Source: Streptomyces sp. SM11
GTDB taxonomy: Bacteria; Actinomycetota; Actinomycetes; Streptomycetales; Streptomycetaceae
Direction of reading: 5' to 3'
Length of the DNA: 55,229 nt
Assembly: GCF_002910905.1 (NCBI RefSeq)
Contig: NZ_NEUE01000208.1
Span: 1 to 55,229, forward strand
Below the pieces are notes generated by a model. The model made no database searches and was not told the origin of the DNA. It saw only the letters and a program-made list of their open reading frames with translations. The translations under genes were made by a program, and so were the position numbers. This document shows, piece by piece, positions 43,017-52,281 of this stretch (position 1 is its first letter; each line of letters starts with the position of its first letter).

Positions 43017-46000
43017 CGGTCCGCCATCCGGTGCTGGAGGGCGGCTGTTCGCACGAGTCGAATCGTCGTCTCCTCGGTGCGCGGATCGACGCCGAGAGCG
43101 CGGACGTGGTGCTGGTGCAGCAGCGACCGGGCGACGTCGAGCGGATTACGTTCACTGACCAATGCGGTCCGATAGAAGTCCACGGCGGCGGCGCGGGCTC
43201 GCCACGCTTCGGTGACCTGCCTGCCCCCGGGGAGGGACGCGAGTGCAGAGGCACCGCTCGGCCCGGTGAGTTCGAGCACGTGGCCGCGCAGGGTCCGGTC
43301 CAACCGTCCTGTGCCTTGGGGGAGGTTGCCCACCAACCACTCTTCGGCCGCCGCAGTGTCCGGTGCCAGGGGAGTGACGAGGTGCAGGGCACTGGCGGCA
43401 GCGAGGGCCTGTGGGGCGAAGGCATCGATGCACTCGGCGAGCTGGATCTGCGCAAGGGCGGCGGCGGAGTCCGCGGCGAACACCTGGTGCGCGGCGTCCA
43501 TGGCCGGCCCGTGGCCGAAGCGTCCGGTCTGCGGCTGGTACGCGGCCAGGGCGAGTCCGGACGCGAGCCCCATCGTGTGCAGGCTGTCGGCCCACGCGCG
43601 GACGTGCCGTGCGCCGACCCCGTACGCGTCCGGGGACAGGTGCAGAGTGAGGTCGAGGTGCTGGTCGGCGTCCGGCCGGGCCATCTCCCGGTGGCGGGTG
43701 AACCACCAAGTCGGCGGCTCCTCCCCGAACGCGGCGAGCAGGTGGGGGAGGTGGTGGCTCAGGATCTCGTCGTAGCGGCGCGGATGGGCGTGGAGCTGTG
43801 CGTGAAGAACGTCGCCGCCGCCCGGCAGATGCCGCTGGGCGCCCGGAGACGTAGTGGAGCGCGGCCGGGGCACGTACGGGGTGTCCGGCTCGGATCGGCC
43901 CAGCGAGAGCCAGATCTCGTGTGCCCGTCCGATCCAGCCGTGGGCGTCTGCGTCCGGTACCTCGCGCAGCTCCACGCGCCGGGCGTTGTCGAGGTGGGCG
44001 CGCAGGACCCGGAGGTGGACCGGGTGGGACAGGTCGAGCGGGAGGCGCTGGTCGTACTCGATGACGGCGACCTGCATCGGTACCCGCAGCCGGTCCCGCC
44101 ACGCGGTGAAGGCGTCCGCCCACTCCTGTCTCGGGGCTTTCCGGCCGGGCAGGTCTTCCGCCATCAGTAGCCATCGCGCCTGCGTGAGGATGGTGCGGCG
44201 GTAGCGCACCCGAGGGAGGTAGGGGAGCCGAGAACCGGCGCCGAAGTCGAACGGCTTGTAGGCGGCGTACCGTCCGTTGGCCACTTCTGCCAGAAACCGG
44301 GCCAGCGGCGGGGTCTGGGTTCCGCCTTCCAAGGCGTGCAGGACCCGCACGTCGATGCGCCGGCCGGTGGAGAGCTGCACGAGATGGAAACTGCGCGGGT
44401 CGGCGGTGACGGCGATGTCGGCGAGCTGGATCGTCATCTCGTCGCGCTCCTGGTGGCCGGAGAGCTCGATGATGTGCGGCAGCAGTCGCGATGTGCGGGT
44501 GACGTTCTCGTTGCGGTGCCGACGCGGTGGGAACACGAGCTGCGCGGTGAGGCGGTCCGGTGCCTCGCGATAGCTGGTGGCGAGGGCGTCTTGGTGCTCG
44601 GGTGGCAGGACGTGGGCGAACCGGCCCGCCATGCTGCTGCCGGGGCGGGGCGCCGCCGTGAGAAGGAGGTCGAACGTGCCGCTGGACAGCGCCCGGGTGC
44701 TGGAGGCGTGGATCTCGAAGGCGGCCTCCACTCGGGGCACGAACAGCCGCTCGTCCGTTCCGGCGGCCTTCTCCAGGGCGTGGACCATGTCGTCTGTCAG
44801 CCGCAGTTCGTCGAGGCCGTCGAGGAGGACTTGCTGCATCAGCGAGAGCAGCAGTTCGTCGCGGTCGGTGCGCACCTTCAGGGAGGCTCCGCGTTCGGAG
44901 CCGACGTATCCGGCGGGCAGCCCGAGGCCGCTGTCGGCGACCAGGTCCATTACCGGCACCAGGGCGCCGACGCCGTACCGGGCCCGGAACCGGCGATGGT
45001 AGTCGCGCCAGTGCTGATAGCCGTAGGGCTGCGGGGTGGTCCGGTAGAGGGCTGACACGGCTGCCTGCGCTTCCGCGATCACGGCCTGCGGAAGCTGGGT
45101 CTCGCAGTCGAGGGCGGTGTCAATGAGCAACGGTGTCGGCGTGACGGTGGTGAGGGCGCGCATCCGCGCGACGATGACGCTCACGCTGGCGTCGGAGAGC
45201 GTCGGCTGGTGGGCGGATACCTCGTCGCATAGCGCGTACAGCTCGTGGACCAGGTCCCGCACGTCGAGGATGTTGTCCGCGTCGTGTTGTTCCAGTTCGT
45301 GGCACAGGTGCTGGAGGGGGTCCACCGTGGTCATGGGCGCCCACAGGCCGGTGATGAGGAACTGCTGCTCGACCAGGCTGGTGAGAAGTGCGTCGATCTG
45401 TTCCAGTGTGGCCTGCGGGAAGTTGTCGCGCAGGTGGCCGTGCAGGGCGCCGTAGGGGATGGGAGCGCGGGCGGCGTCCATGGCGGCGGCCACTGGCCTG
45501 GCATTACGGACGGATACCTCGACCGGGGCCAACAGGACGGCGTGCCCGTCGGAGGGCGGGCCCGGCGCCACGAGCCGATCGCCCCGCGTGTGGGCGGCGT
45601 TGTTGGCGACGAGCGGGAGCCGCGCCAGTAACGCGGGGATGCGCTGGAGTCGGAGGACCATGTCGGTGACCCATTCGGAGTCCGGCCGGACCAGCACGCG
45701 GTGCTTGTCGCGCCACCGCGCGCTTGCCCTGGGCCCGACCGTCACCGGAGCGGTGCCGGCGAACAGGCCCAGCGGGGTCGGCCGGTGCTGCCACCGGAGG
45801 AGATAGGAGACCGTCGATACCGCGGTGCGGCGGATATGACGGGGATCGGTCCGTCGGCCTTGGACGACTGCTTCGACGGCGTCGGACAGGACGGGGGTAG
45901 CCAGCTCCAGCGCGTTGCGGAAGCCATCGCACCGCCAGACGTGGTTCAGCCACCCGCGAGTGACGGCCACGTTGTCCAGGTCGAGAGTGCGGGGGATGTC

Positions 46001-46078
46001 CGCCGGTCCGGTGCTGGTGGTGGCGCGCAGCATGGCGGCGCCCTGCCATTGGTAGTCGGCGACTGCTCGGGAAACCAT
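43013..46078 (-). CDS. Class I lantibiotic dehydratase (LanB)
   Basis: 1021 aa from ATG 46078, five bases after GGAGGG; the open frame extends 22 codons further but lacks an RBS. The N-terminal glutamylation domain is recognisable by RRTAVSTVSYLLRWQHRPTP and LGLFAGTAPV, then YHRRFRARYGVGALVPVMDL. The C-terminal ~280 residues (HAQLHAHPRRYDEILSHHLP, TWWFTRHREMARPDADQHLD, YQPQTGRFGHGPAMDAAHQVF) are a complete SpaB_C elimination domain. It should dehydrate Ser/Thr in the precursor by glutamyl-tRNA-dependent chemistry. Full length for the family, so a separate SpaB_C protein in the same operon is notable. Confidence 0.92.
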   Translation of the reverse strand: MVSRAVADYQWQGAAMLRATTSTGPADIPRTLDLDNVAVTRGWLNHVWRCDGFRNALELATPVLSDAVEAVVQGRRTDPRHIRRTAVSTVSYLLRWQHRPTPLGLFAGTAPVTVGPRASARWRDKHRVLVRPDSEWVTDMVLRLQRIPALLARLPLVANNAAHTRGDRLVAPGPPSDGHAVLLAPVEVSVRNARPVAAAMDAARAPIPYGALHGHLRDNFPQATLEQIDALLTSLVEQQFLITGLWAPMTTVDPLQHLCHELEQHDADNILDVRDLVHELYALCDEVSAHQPTLSDASVSVIVARMRALTTVTPTPLLIDTALDCETQLPQAVIAEAQAAVSALYRTTPQPYGYQHWRDYHRRFRARYGVGALVPVMDLVADSGLGLPAGYVGSERGASLKVRTDRDELLLSLMQQVLLDGLDELRLTDDMVHALEKAAGTDERLFVPRVEAAFEIHASSTRALSSGTFDLLLTAAPRPGSSMAGRFAHVLPPEHQDALATSYREAPDRLTAQLVFPPRRHRNENVTRTSRLLPHIIELSGHQERDEMTIQLADIAVTADPRSFHLVQLSTGRRIDVRVLHALEGGTQTPPLARFLAEVANGRYAAYKPFDFGAGSRLPYLPRVRYRRTILTQARWLLMAEDLPGRKAPRQEWADAFTAWRDRLRVPMQVAVIEYDQRLPLDLSHPVHLRVLRAHLDNARRVELREVPDADAHGWIGRAHEIWLSLGRSEPDTPYVPRPRSTTSPGAQRHLPGGGDVLHAQLHAHPRRYDEILSHHLPHLLAAFGEEPPTWWFTRHREMARPDADQHLDLTLHLSPDAYGVGARHVRAWADSLHTMGLASGLALAAYQPQTGRFGHGPAMDAAHQVFAADSAAALAQIQLAECIDAFAPQALAAASALHLVTPLAPDTAAAEEWLVGNLPQGTGRLDRTLRGHVLELTGPSGASALASLPGGRQVTEAWRARAAAVDFYRTALVSERNPLDVARSLLHQHHVRALGVDPRTEETTIRLVRTAALQHRMADR

Positions 46079-46108
46079 GGGCCCTCCGTCTGACGGGGCG
46101 GGTGAGGG

Positions 46109-46148
46109 GCCGGTGGGCCGAGCGGAGCAATTCGCTCGGCCCACCGGC
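46109..46148. terminator. 16-bp hairpin between precursor and LanB genes
   Basis: GCCGGTGGGCCGAGCG pairs perfectly with CGCTCGGCCCACCGGC across an 8-base loop, in the 85-bp gap after the precursor stop and just before the LanB ribosome binding site. A leaky terminator here would make more precursor than enzyme, as is usual in lanthipeptide loci. Confidence 0.7.
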
Positions 46149-46163
46149 AGGGAACGGCCTGGA

Positions 46164-46355
46164 TCAGGCCGGGTCCTCCGTGAAGGAGCCGCAGGCGGAG
46201 GCGCCGGTCGCGCACGTGGTGCCGCAGCCGTCGCCCGTGGAGCACATGAGCTTGCCGTACGCGTGCTCGGCGATGACGACCTTCACGTCCAGGGGCGCGA
46301 AGTCGTCGTCCAGGCCAGCCAGCGGGGCGGGAGGGGCCAGAGTGGCGCTCGTCAT
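46164..46355 (-). CDS. FxLD-family lanthipeptide precursor peptide
   Basis: 63 aa; ATG at 46355 after AAAGG, inside a longer open frame whose upstream part is not coding. The leader has FAPLDVKVV (residues 19-27), a variant of the FxLD leader motif with one extra residue between Phe and Leu-Asp. The core holds four Cys (38, 44, 48, 55) and Ser/Thr at 39, 40, 46, 47, 50, 53, 57 and 59. The core contains Asp42-Gly43, the kind of site a PIMT-like methyltransferase could turn into aspartimide or isoaspartate. No typical class I leader protease gene is visible nearby. The product is unknown. Confidence 0.85.
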   Translation of the reverse strand: MTSATLAPPAPLAGLDDDFAPLDVKVVIAEHAYGKLMCSTGDGCGTTCATGASACGSFTEDPA

Positions 46356-46410
46356 GTTCGTGCCTTTCTTCTTGGTGTCCGGATGGTGTGGAACAACCTG
46401 GCTTCCGGCG

Positions 46411-47646
46411 TTACGCCGAGGGCCAGGAGAGCGAGACCCGGCTGTGCACCTTGTCGATGACCCGGTCGGCCGGGATCTGGTCATCAGAGGTGTTGGCCGG
46501 ATAGACCCGGATGACCGGGCTGGGGCCGCCGCGCCGGCTGGCCTCCCAGTCGCGGAGCACGTCGGCGACCTTGTCGACGAACTGCTTCGCGTTCGGGCCG
46601 AGGGTGTGTACGCCGTATTCGATGTGCTTGTTGTCCTCGGTGCGGCGGGTGACGAGATAGGCGAAGGTGTCGTCCTCGACGGCGGCGAGGGCGAACCGCT
46701 TGTTCACGGGGGCGACCAGGCCCGTGTCCAGGTCCTCGTCGACGGCCATCGTGCAGAAGCCGGGCAGGCTGATGGCCATGGCCATCTGGAGGGTGTCGAT
46801 GAGTTCCGAGAGGCCGATGACGACGCCTGTCCACAGCTCGTGGCGCGGGAACGTGACCGCGTTGTCCAGTCGGTGTGGGTCGGCCGGTAGCCCGTCATCG
46901 AACTTCAGCCCGATCTCCGGTGTGCCGTTGACGAGAAGAAGTTCTTCCCGGTGGGCTGTCGAGCCCTGCATCGGGACGAAGCCGCAGATGAGCGCCGACA
47001 CGCTCTCCAGGTACGGGCCGTGTTCGCCCGTGATCTGGGTGAAGGCGACCGACCGGGTCAGGCCACGCATCCGCAGCGGCACCACAAGGCGACCGCCCTG
47101 CTTGAGCTGCGCGGTCCACGCCGGAGCGATGTCCCAGGCTCCGGCAGTCACCATGACGACGTCGACCTCGCCGAGCTCCGGAATGGGCTCGGCGGCGTCG
47201 GCGGTAAGGACGCGTACCCGGTCGTAGCCGTGCTCGTCCAGGAGCCGGTGCGCCCGCTCGGTGACTACGGGGTCGATGTCCACGGTGACGACCTCGCCGT
47301 GCTCGCCCACGAGCTCGGCGAGGTAGGCGGCGTTCAGCCCGCCCGAACCGATCTCCAACACGCGCATGCCGGGCTTCACCTGGGCCTGCTCCAGCATCAT
47401 CGCCTGGATCTGCGGGGCGGAGACGGAGCTGAGCTGCACACCGTGCTCGTCCGTTTTGGTGATCACTGCCGCGTACGTGTCGTACGCCTTGTCCAGCGGG
47501 GTGTCGGGAATGAACGCGTGCCGAGGCACCTTGCGCATGACGGCTTCGATCTCCGAGGAGGAGATGTCGCCGCCTGCGCGCAACTCGTCCACCACCTTGT
47601 TCCGGAGACGGGTCGCTTCGTCGGGCTCGACGGTCGTGTTCGTCAT
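46411..47646 (-). CDS. FxLD-system methyltransferase (protein L-isoaspartyl O-methyltransferase-like)
   Basis: 411 aa. The N-terminal half is a PIMT fold: VMRKVPRHAFIPDTPLDKAY, then VQLSSVSAPQIQAMMLEQAQ, SAM motif I VLEIGSGGLNAAYLAEL and VVTVDIDP. The Ser-Ser-Val-Ser-Ala-Pro patch corresponds to the substrate loop of PIMT. The C-terminal ~190 residues are specific to the FxLD-system methyltransferases. In related lanthipeptide pathways such enzymes methylate a core Asp, which then closes to aspartimide and opens to isoAsp. It is encoded immediately upstream of the precursor with a 55-bp gap. Confidence 0.88.
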   Translation of the reverse strand: MTNTTVEPDEATRLRNKVVDELRAGGDISSSEIEAVMRKVPRHAFIPDTPLDKAYDTYAAVITKTDEHGVQLSSVSAPQIQAMMLEQAQVKPGMRVLEIGSGGLNAAYLAELVGEHGEVVTVDIDPVVTERAHRLLDEHGYDRVRVLTADAAEPIPELGEVDVVMVTAGAWDIAPAWTAQLKQGGRLVVPLRMRGLTRSVAFTQITGEHGPYLESVSALICGFVPMQGSTAHREELLLVNGTPEIGLKFDDGLPADPHRLDNAVTFPRHELWTGVVIGLSELIDTLQMAMAISLPGFCTMAVDEDLDTGLVAPVNKRFALAAVEDDTFAYLVTRRTEDNKHIEYGVHTLGPNAKQFVDKVADVLRDWEASRRGGPSPVIRVYPANTSDDQIPADRVIDKVHSRVSLSWPSA

Positions 47647-47863
47647 GGACTTCCTTCAGTCGTGCGTATGGGGGATGCAGGCCGGCGGTCCGTGCCGGAT
47701 GGGTCGGGTAATCCAGGGGAGAGCGCGCTCGGTTCTCGTCGGCTGACCGACAGGGCCGCGCTGGACGGAGAGCTGGGAGGTCCACGCCCGCGGAGGGCTG
47801 CCCGGCGGGCCGGTTCGTGTCGACCAGCCCGCTGGGTGGCTCGCGGGTGGCAAGGGGCGTGCG

Positions 47864-48283
47864 TCACTCGATCTCCTTGATGTAGCGAGCCTCGATCAAC
47901 ACTTCGATCAGGTCAGCGGTCACGAAGGCGAGACGGCGGGCGAGTCCGACGGCCTGCCGATAGCCAGCCGGAGTGGGCTCCTCCAGCAGAGGAACTCCTC
48001 GCTCGACAAGGCGGGTCATCTCAGCACTGGGCGGGAAGCTGTCGTCAGCCACCGTGATGTCGCTGAGCTGCTTCAGGTGTCTGCGGAGGCGGCCGAGCAG
48101 GGCGACAGCCGTTGCAACAGGTGGCGGCTGACTGCCGATCGTCGCGTCGAGGTCGTCGAAGACCTCCTCGATATCGAGGGGTTCCCACGCCCGGAACCGC
48201 TCCAGCACGAGCCGTAAACCGTCCGCGTCGAGCGGTGGCGTCCACTCCTGGGCTGGAGGTTTCGGAGCCACTGCCGTGCTCAC
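47864..48283 (-). CDS. Small DUF6415-like protein
   Basis: 139 aa from a GTG (48283) overlapping the HATPase gene stop. Helical and acidic: GLRLVLERFRAWEPLDIEEV then VALLGRLRRHLKQLSDITVAD and GLARRLAFVTADLIEVLIEA. This fits the streptomycete DUF6415 family often found beside HATPase and HTH-TPR regulators. Function unknown; the 217-bp gap to the methyltransferase start contains no clear gene. Confidence 0.7.
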   Translation of the reverse strand: MSTAVAPKPPAQEWTPPLDADGLRLVLERFRAWEPLDIEEVFDDLDATIGSQPPPVATAVALLGRLRRHLKQLSDITVADDSFPPSAEMTRLVERGVPLLEEPTPAGYRQAVGLARRLAFVTADLIEVLIEARYIKEIE

Positions 48284-48705
48284 TGCTCCCTCCCCGCCGG
48301 CGTCTCGACCACAGCCCAGGTGACCTTGCCCCACGGGTGCGTGTCGTAGCCCCACCGGGCGCTCATCGCCGCGACCAGACTCAGACCCCGGCCGCTCTCA
48401 GCGTTCAGGTCGGCCGTTTTCAGATGGGGAGCGTCGTGCGAGCGGTCGGAGACTCCGATGCGGACGGCACCGTTGCTCGGTCGCTCGATGTGGATTCGCG
48501 ACACCGGGGTCTCGGTGTGCTCGACGGCGTTGGCCAGCAGTTCGGTGACGATGATCTTTCCCCAGCCGGTCACGTCGTCGTCCATGCCCCAGACCGCCAG
48601 CACCTGGGAGATGAAAGCGCGGGCGAGGCTCACGGACTCACGTACGCAGGACACCTCTGCGGCGTAACCCGGGGAGCCGATCGCATTCGGTTGAGCGACG
48701 GTCAT
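48280..48705 (-). CDS. RsbW-like HATPase (anti-sigma-type kinase domain)
   Basis: 141 aa; ATG 48705 chosen over a longer frame because the domain starts directly after it. GWGKIIVTELLANAVEHTE is the N box, RIGVSDRSHDAP the G1 region, and ESGRGLSLVAAMSARWGYD the G2 box. Streptomyces encodes dozens of such stand-alone GHKL ATPases, thought to act as anti-sigma or regulatory kinases. It is translationally coupled to the DUF6415-like gene and divergent from the HTH-TPR regulator with a 237-bp gap. Confidence 0.88.
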   Translation of the reverse strand: MTVAQPNAIGSPGYAAEVSCVRESVSLARAFISQVLAVWGMDDDVTGWGKIIVTELLANAVEHTETPVSRIHIERPSNGAVRIGVSDRSHDAPHLKTADLNAESGRGLSLVAAMSARWGYDTHPWGKVTWAVVETPAGREQ

Positions 48706-48942
48706 GGTCACGAGGTCTTTCCCTCCGGCTGGGGTTCCCGGTGCGGACAAGCAAGGCAGGACCGGGCTTTCCTCCGTGCCGCCGCACCGAACTCGGCTTG
48801 GCGACCGATGACCAGTCAACGAGCGACGAGCGCAGCGCAACAGGAAGAGTCCCGGATCCGTACACGCCACCAACCGGAAGACTTTGCGTTTCCATTACCT
48901 GAGCTCTAGGTGTCAGCGTGACGGTGGAGCTACGTTCGGTGC

Positions 48943-50196
48943 ATGGGAGGAAATCTCGTTCTTCAGGACCGACTTGATCAACTCGGTCTGACGCAGGAGG
49001 AGTTGGCGGCACGCCTGAACGCCGCGCTACAGGAGATCACCGGTCGGCCTGGCGACATCTCCTCCCGGACGGTGCGCAACCTGCTCAACGGATCAAGCCG
49101 ACGCCCAATCGGACGCACTTGCGCTGCACTTGAGCGTGTGTTCGGCTGCCCCGTGGCGGACTTAGGGTTCAGCGCACCCAGCTCCATGCAACATCCCCCG
49201 GAGGGCCCCGTGCGGCGTCGCGACTTCATCGCTTCCACTACCGGGACGGCAGCCGCAGTCGTTCCCGTGGTCAAGCAACGTCGGTCGGTGGGCATGTCGG
49301 ACGTGGCCCGAGCATCGGCCGGCATGAACCAGCTCGTGGAGGCCGACGACCGTCAAGGCGGGCACGCCTCCCTGGCGACCGCAGCCCTCGAAGCTCGCGC
49401 AAAGGTGCTGGAGCTTCAGCAGCGGAATGCCAGCGAACTTGTACGCCGTGCCCTGTACGCGCTCGCGGCCGAGTTCACCACCGTCGCTGCCTGGTCATGC
49501 ATCGACCTACGTGACCTGGACAAGGCCCGGACGTACCTGCACGAGTCGTCCACGTTCGCCGGCCTCTCCCAGGACCCGCCCACGGCCATGCGCGTGTGGG
49601 TCAACATGGCCATGCTCGCCTACCAGCGGAAGAACTGGCCGGAACAGCTCGCGGCAGCTCAGGCGGCCAACGCCTCCCCAGCCGCCCGCCGAGACCCGTT
49701 CTTCGGCTCCATGGGCCGCGTCCGCCTCGCGCTCGCCCACTCGTCGCTGGGAGACCTGCGAGCCGCTCGCCGGTCCCTGGGCGCAGCGCAGGAGAACTAC
49801 CGGAAGGCGGCTGAGGACGAGCGTCCTCGATGGACCGCGTTCTACGGGCCGGCGGAACTCAACCACCTCGCGGCGATCATCCTCAACCACAACGGGGAGC
49901 CCGCCGAAGCCGAGGCGATGGCTCACCGGTCCCTGGCCAAGATCCCGGCGGAGTTCCAGCGCAACCGCGCGCTGGCCACCTGCCAGCTCGCCCTGGCGCA
50001 ACTCCGCCAGGGCGAGCCCGAGCAGGCTACGGCGACCGCGGGCACCGTCTTCACGATCATGGAGGGCGCTCCACTGCCGGGGCGCATGCGCACCCTGATC
50101 GGAGACTTCCACCGAGACCTGTTCCGGCTGGCGCCGTCGACGACGTACGCCCGCGACTGGGCAGACCGCATGCGAGATGAATGGAGCCGAACGTGA
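48943..50196 (+). CDS. XRE-type HTH regulator with TPR-like repeats
   Basis: 417 aa. The N-terminal HTH spans ~1-75: RLDQLGLTQEELAARLNAAL and SSRTVRNLLNGSSRRPIGR, then ALERVFGCPVADLGF. The rest is a helical repeat region (ALYALAAEFTTVAAWSCIDL, LDKARTYLHESS, AMLAYQRKNWPEQLAAAQAA, ELNHLAAIILNHNGEPAEAE) of TPR type, as in peptide-sensing streptomycete regulators. It lies beside the lanthipeptide and HATPase genes and is coupled to a GNAT gene, so it may respond to a peptide or control the cluster. That link is inference. Confidence 0.85.
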   Translation: MGGNLVLQDRLDQLGLTQEELAARLNAALQEITGRPGDISSRTVRNLLNGSSRRPIGRTCAALERVFGCPVADLGFSAPSSMQHPPEGPVRRRDFIASTTGTAAAVVPVVKQRRSVGMSDVARASAGMNQLVEADDRQGGHASLATAALEARAKVLELQQRNASELVRRALYALAAEFTTVAAWSCIDLRDLDKARTYLHESSTFAGLSQDPPTAMRVWVNMAMLAYQRKNWPEQLAAAQAANASPAARRDPFFGSMGRVRLALAHSSLGDLRAARRSLGAAQENYRKAAEDERPRWTAFYGPAELNHLAAIILNHNGEPAEAEAMAHRSLAKIPAEFQRNRALATCQLALAQLRQGEPEQATATAGTVFTIMEGAPLPGRMRTLIGDFHRDLFRLAPSTTYARDWADRMRDEWSRT

Positions 50197-50720
50197 CCAG
50201 GGTGATCGACCTGCGGCACTACGGACAGGGAAGCCTCCCCGAGGGCTTCAAGCAGATGCTGATCGACGTGCACGCCGACGCCTACGCCGACGCGATGGAC
50301 AACGAGTTCAACCAGCGGTTCCCGTGGTTCGTCGATCACTGGTCAGGGATGGACGGCTTCACCTGCGTCGTCGCATTCGACGGCGACGAGCCGACCGGCT
50401 TCGCGTACGGCGCCCCGCTCCAGCCGGGCCGTGAGTGGTGGCGTTCCACTGCGTTCGCGCCGAACAACGGCTACACCGCGACCTACGCCGTCTCCGAAGT
50501 CATGGTGCGCCCGCAGTGGCGGGGGCAGGGGATCTCGGAGCGGCTCCACGAGGCCCTGCTGAAGGAACGCGGTGAAGACCTTGCGGTGCTCCTGGTCGAC
50601 GTGACGCACCCGAAGGTTCAGGGTCTGTACGAGACGTGGGGCTACGAGAAGGCGGGCGAGCAGCAGCCCTTCGCCGACTCCCCGGTTTACGCGGTCATGG
50701 TGAAGAGGTTGCACCCGTGA
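50193..50720 (+). CDS. GNAT-family N-acetyltransferase
   Basis: 175 aa from the GTG at 50193, six bases after GGAG and overlapping the regulator stop (GTGA). YAVSEVMVRPQWRGQGISERLHEALLKE is motif A, with the acetyl-CoA loop RPQWRGQGIS (Q/RxxGxG/A), and DVTHPKVQGLYETWGYEKAG is motif B. It is encoded immediately after the HTH-TPR regulator. Substrate unknown. Confidence 0.9.
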   Translation: MTRVIDLRHYGQGSLPEGFKQMLIDVHADAYADAMDNEFNQRFPWFVDHWSGMDGFTCVVAFDGDEPTGFAYGAPLQPGREWWRSTAFAPNNGYTATYAVSEVMVRPQWRGQGISERLHEALLKERGEDLAVLLVDVTHPKVQGLYETWGYEKAGEQQPFADSPVYAVMVKRLHP

Positions 50721-50839
50721 GCAGTTCCGCTACAGAGTCGCCCACGTACGACATCATTTTTTAACAGTTCGTGATCGCTGCGGGCAGGGGCGAGCATTTT
50801 CGGTGAGTTCGGATTGGCCGATGGAGAGGCGACCGCGTA

Positions 50840-51997
50840 GTGGCCGTATATGTAAGCCGGAATCGGACGGATGCATCGCCAAAGCGGGCTGCGGAGCCGG
50901 ACAGTGAGTTCTTCGAGAGGATTGCCGGGCCTTTTTGGGATCAGATAAGGGATGTGATCAATGAGTGGTGGTCGCATCTTCCGGCCCAGTCTCGCCCCGG
51001 CATGCGTAGTAGGCTGCTGGACCGTAACTCTGGCACGAACGTCTTCTCGGCATTGTGGGAGCTCTACCTGCACGAAATGCTGATCGGCTCCGGCTGCAAG
51101 GTGGCGATCGAGCATAGTGTCGGAACTACGGGTAGGAACCCCGACTTCCTTGTTAGTCGAGAGGGTGAACGATTCGTCGTCGAGGCGATCTGGTCGGCCC
51201 AGCGCCTGGCCGACATGGGTGAACAAATCCCACCCCCGTTGATCGACGCCATCGATAATGTGCCCAGTCCCAACTTCTTCCTGTCGTACTCCGTTCACGC
51301 GATGGGTGCGGCAGCGCCTTCGCAGAAGCGGTTGAAGAACGGCTTGGTGCAGTGGCTCAGCAGCCTCGACCCCGACCAAGTCATTGCAGACTGCGAGCAC
51401 AAAGTGCCACTGCCAAGGCATACCTGGCAGGAAGCCGACTGGAGCCTGTCATTCGAGGCGATACCCCGAAGTCCTGGAAAGCGAGACGACCCGGCAGCCA
51501 GGGCAATTGGGGTTTACCCCTCGATTAGCTGGCTCGATGTCGGGTCGGATCGGGTGCTCGACGCGGTCAAGAAGAAGGGGAGCAGGTATGGTGAATTGGG
51601 GATGCCATTCATCGTGGCGGTGGGCCACGCGGCTTTCTTTCCTGAGAACCGAGATGTCGAGACAGCGCTATACGGGGCCTCGGTCGAGTGTGTCCACACC
51701 GGTACTCCCGTCGTCGGTCGTCTATCCAACGGCTATTGGAACTCCACCTATGATCACGCCCACGGAAAAGTCAGCGGCGTTCTCACCGTCGACAACCCAG
51801 CACCGTGGACCTGGGCAAAGAACACCCCCGTTCTTTGGCACAGCTCGGATCCCGCCTCGCTTCCGGCCCCCGTCCTGCCCTCCTGGGCTACTGCACAGCT
51901 CGCCGACGCCCAGGTCGAAAGGCACATGCCAACCTGCCCCATCCAGGATGTCCTCGGCCTCCCCCAGCTTTGGCCAGTCGGTGATGCCTTTCCCTGA
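50840..51997 (+). CDS. Hypothetical protein with a degenerate PD-(D/E)xK-like motif
   Basis: 385 aa from GTG 50840, with GGAGAG ~11 bases upstream. ALWELYLHEMLIGSG gives a helix Glu (E75), then NPDFLVSREGERFVVEAIW gives Pro101-Asp102 and Glu115-Ala-Ile117: the PD-(D/E)xK pattern with Ile where catalytic Lys is expected. The middle and C-terminal parts (~150-385) contain PFIVAVGHAAFFP and other beta strands but no other motif. It may be a non-catalytic nuclease-fold protein, or the active site may use a shifted lysine. Its base composition is lower in GC than the operons to the left, suggesting foreign origin. Confidence 0.7.
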   Translation: MAVYVSRNRTDASPKRAAEPDSEFFERIAGPFWDQIRDVINEWWSHLPAQSRPGMRSRLLDRNSGTNVFSALWELYLHEMLIGSGCKVAIEHSVGTTGRNPDFLVSREGERFVVEAIWSAQRLADMGEQIPPPLIDAIDNVPSPNFFLSYSVHAMGAAAPSQKRLKNGLVQWLSSLDPDQVIADCEHKVPLPRHTWQEADWSLSFEAIPRSPGKRDDPAARAIGVYPSISWLDVGSDRVLDAVKKKGSRYGELGMPFIVAVGHAAFFPENRDVETALYGASVECVHTGTPVVGRLSNGYWNSTYDHAHGKVSGVLTVDNPAPWTWAKNTPVLWHSSDPASLPAPVLPSWATAQLADAQVERHMPTCPIQDVLGLPQLWPVGDAFP

Positions 51998-52281
51998 CGG
52001 CTGCCGGGGCAGCACAGCAACCGGTCTCGCCAGCTTATTCGGCCGCCGCATCCTAGGTCGACGCGTAAGAAGGGTGCAGTGGCATCCGTCTCACGAGCGC
52101 CCTCTATTCAGCCTCTTCGAGTTGGTCACCGATCGAGTGATGATCGCGAAGCATCACGCACAGCCGTCCACCGGAGACATCGTCCGTGTTCTGCGCAAGT
52201 GAACCCTGCGATTTTCGAGTCATTTTGCTAGCGACTGCGAATTTCCAGAGAATCCTGCGAGCCTCTGCGGGGTTGCCGCGC
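51998..52281. other. Gap between convergent genes
   Basis: About 280 bp with no supported gene and lower GC than the cluster regions. No strong hairpin was noticed by eye. Confidence 0.4.
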
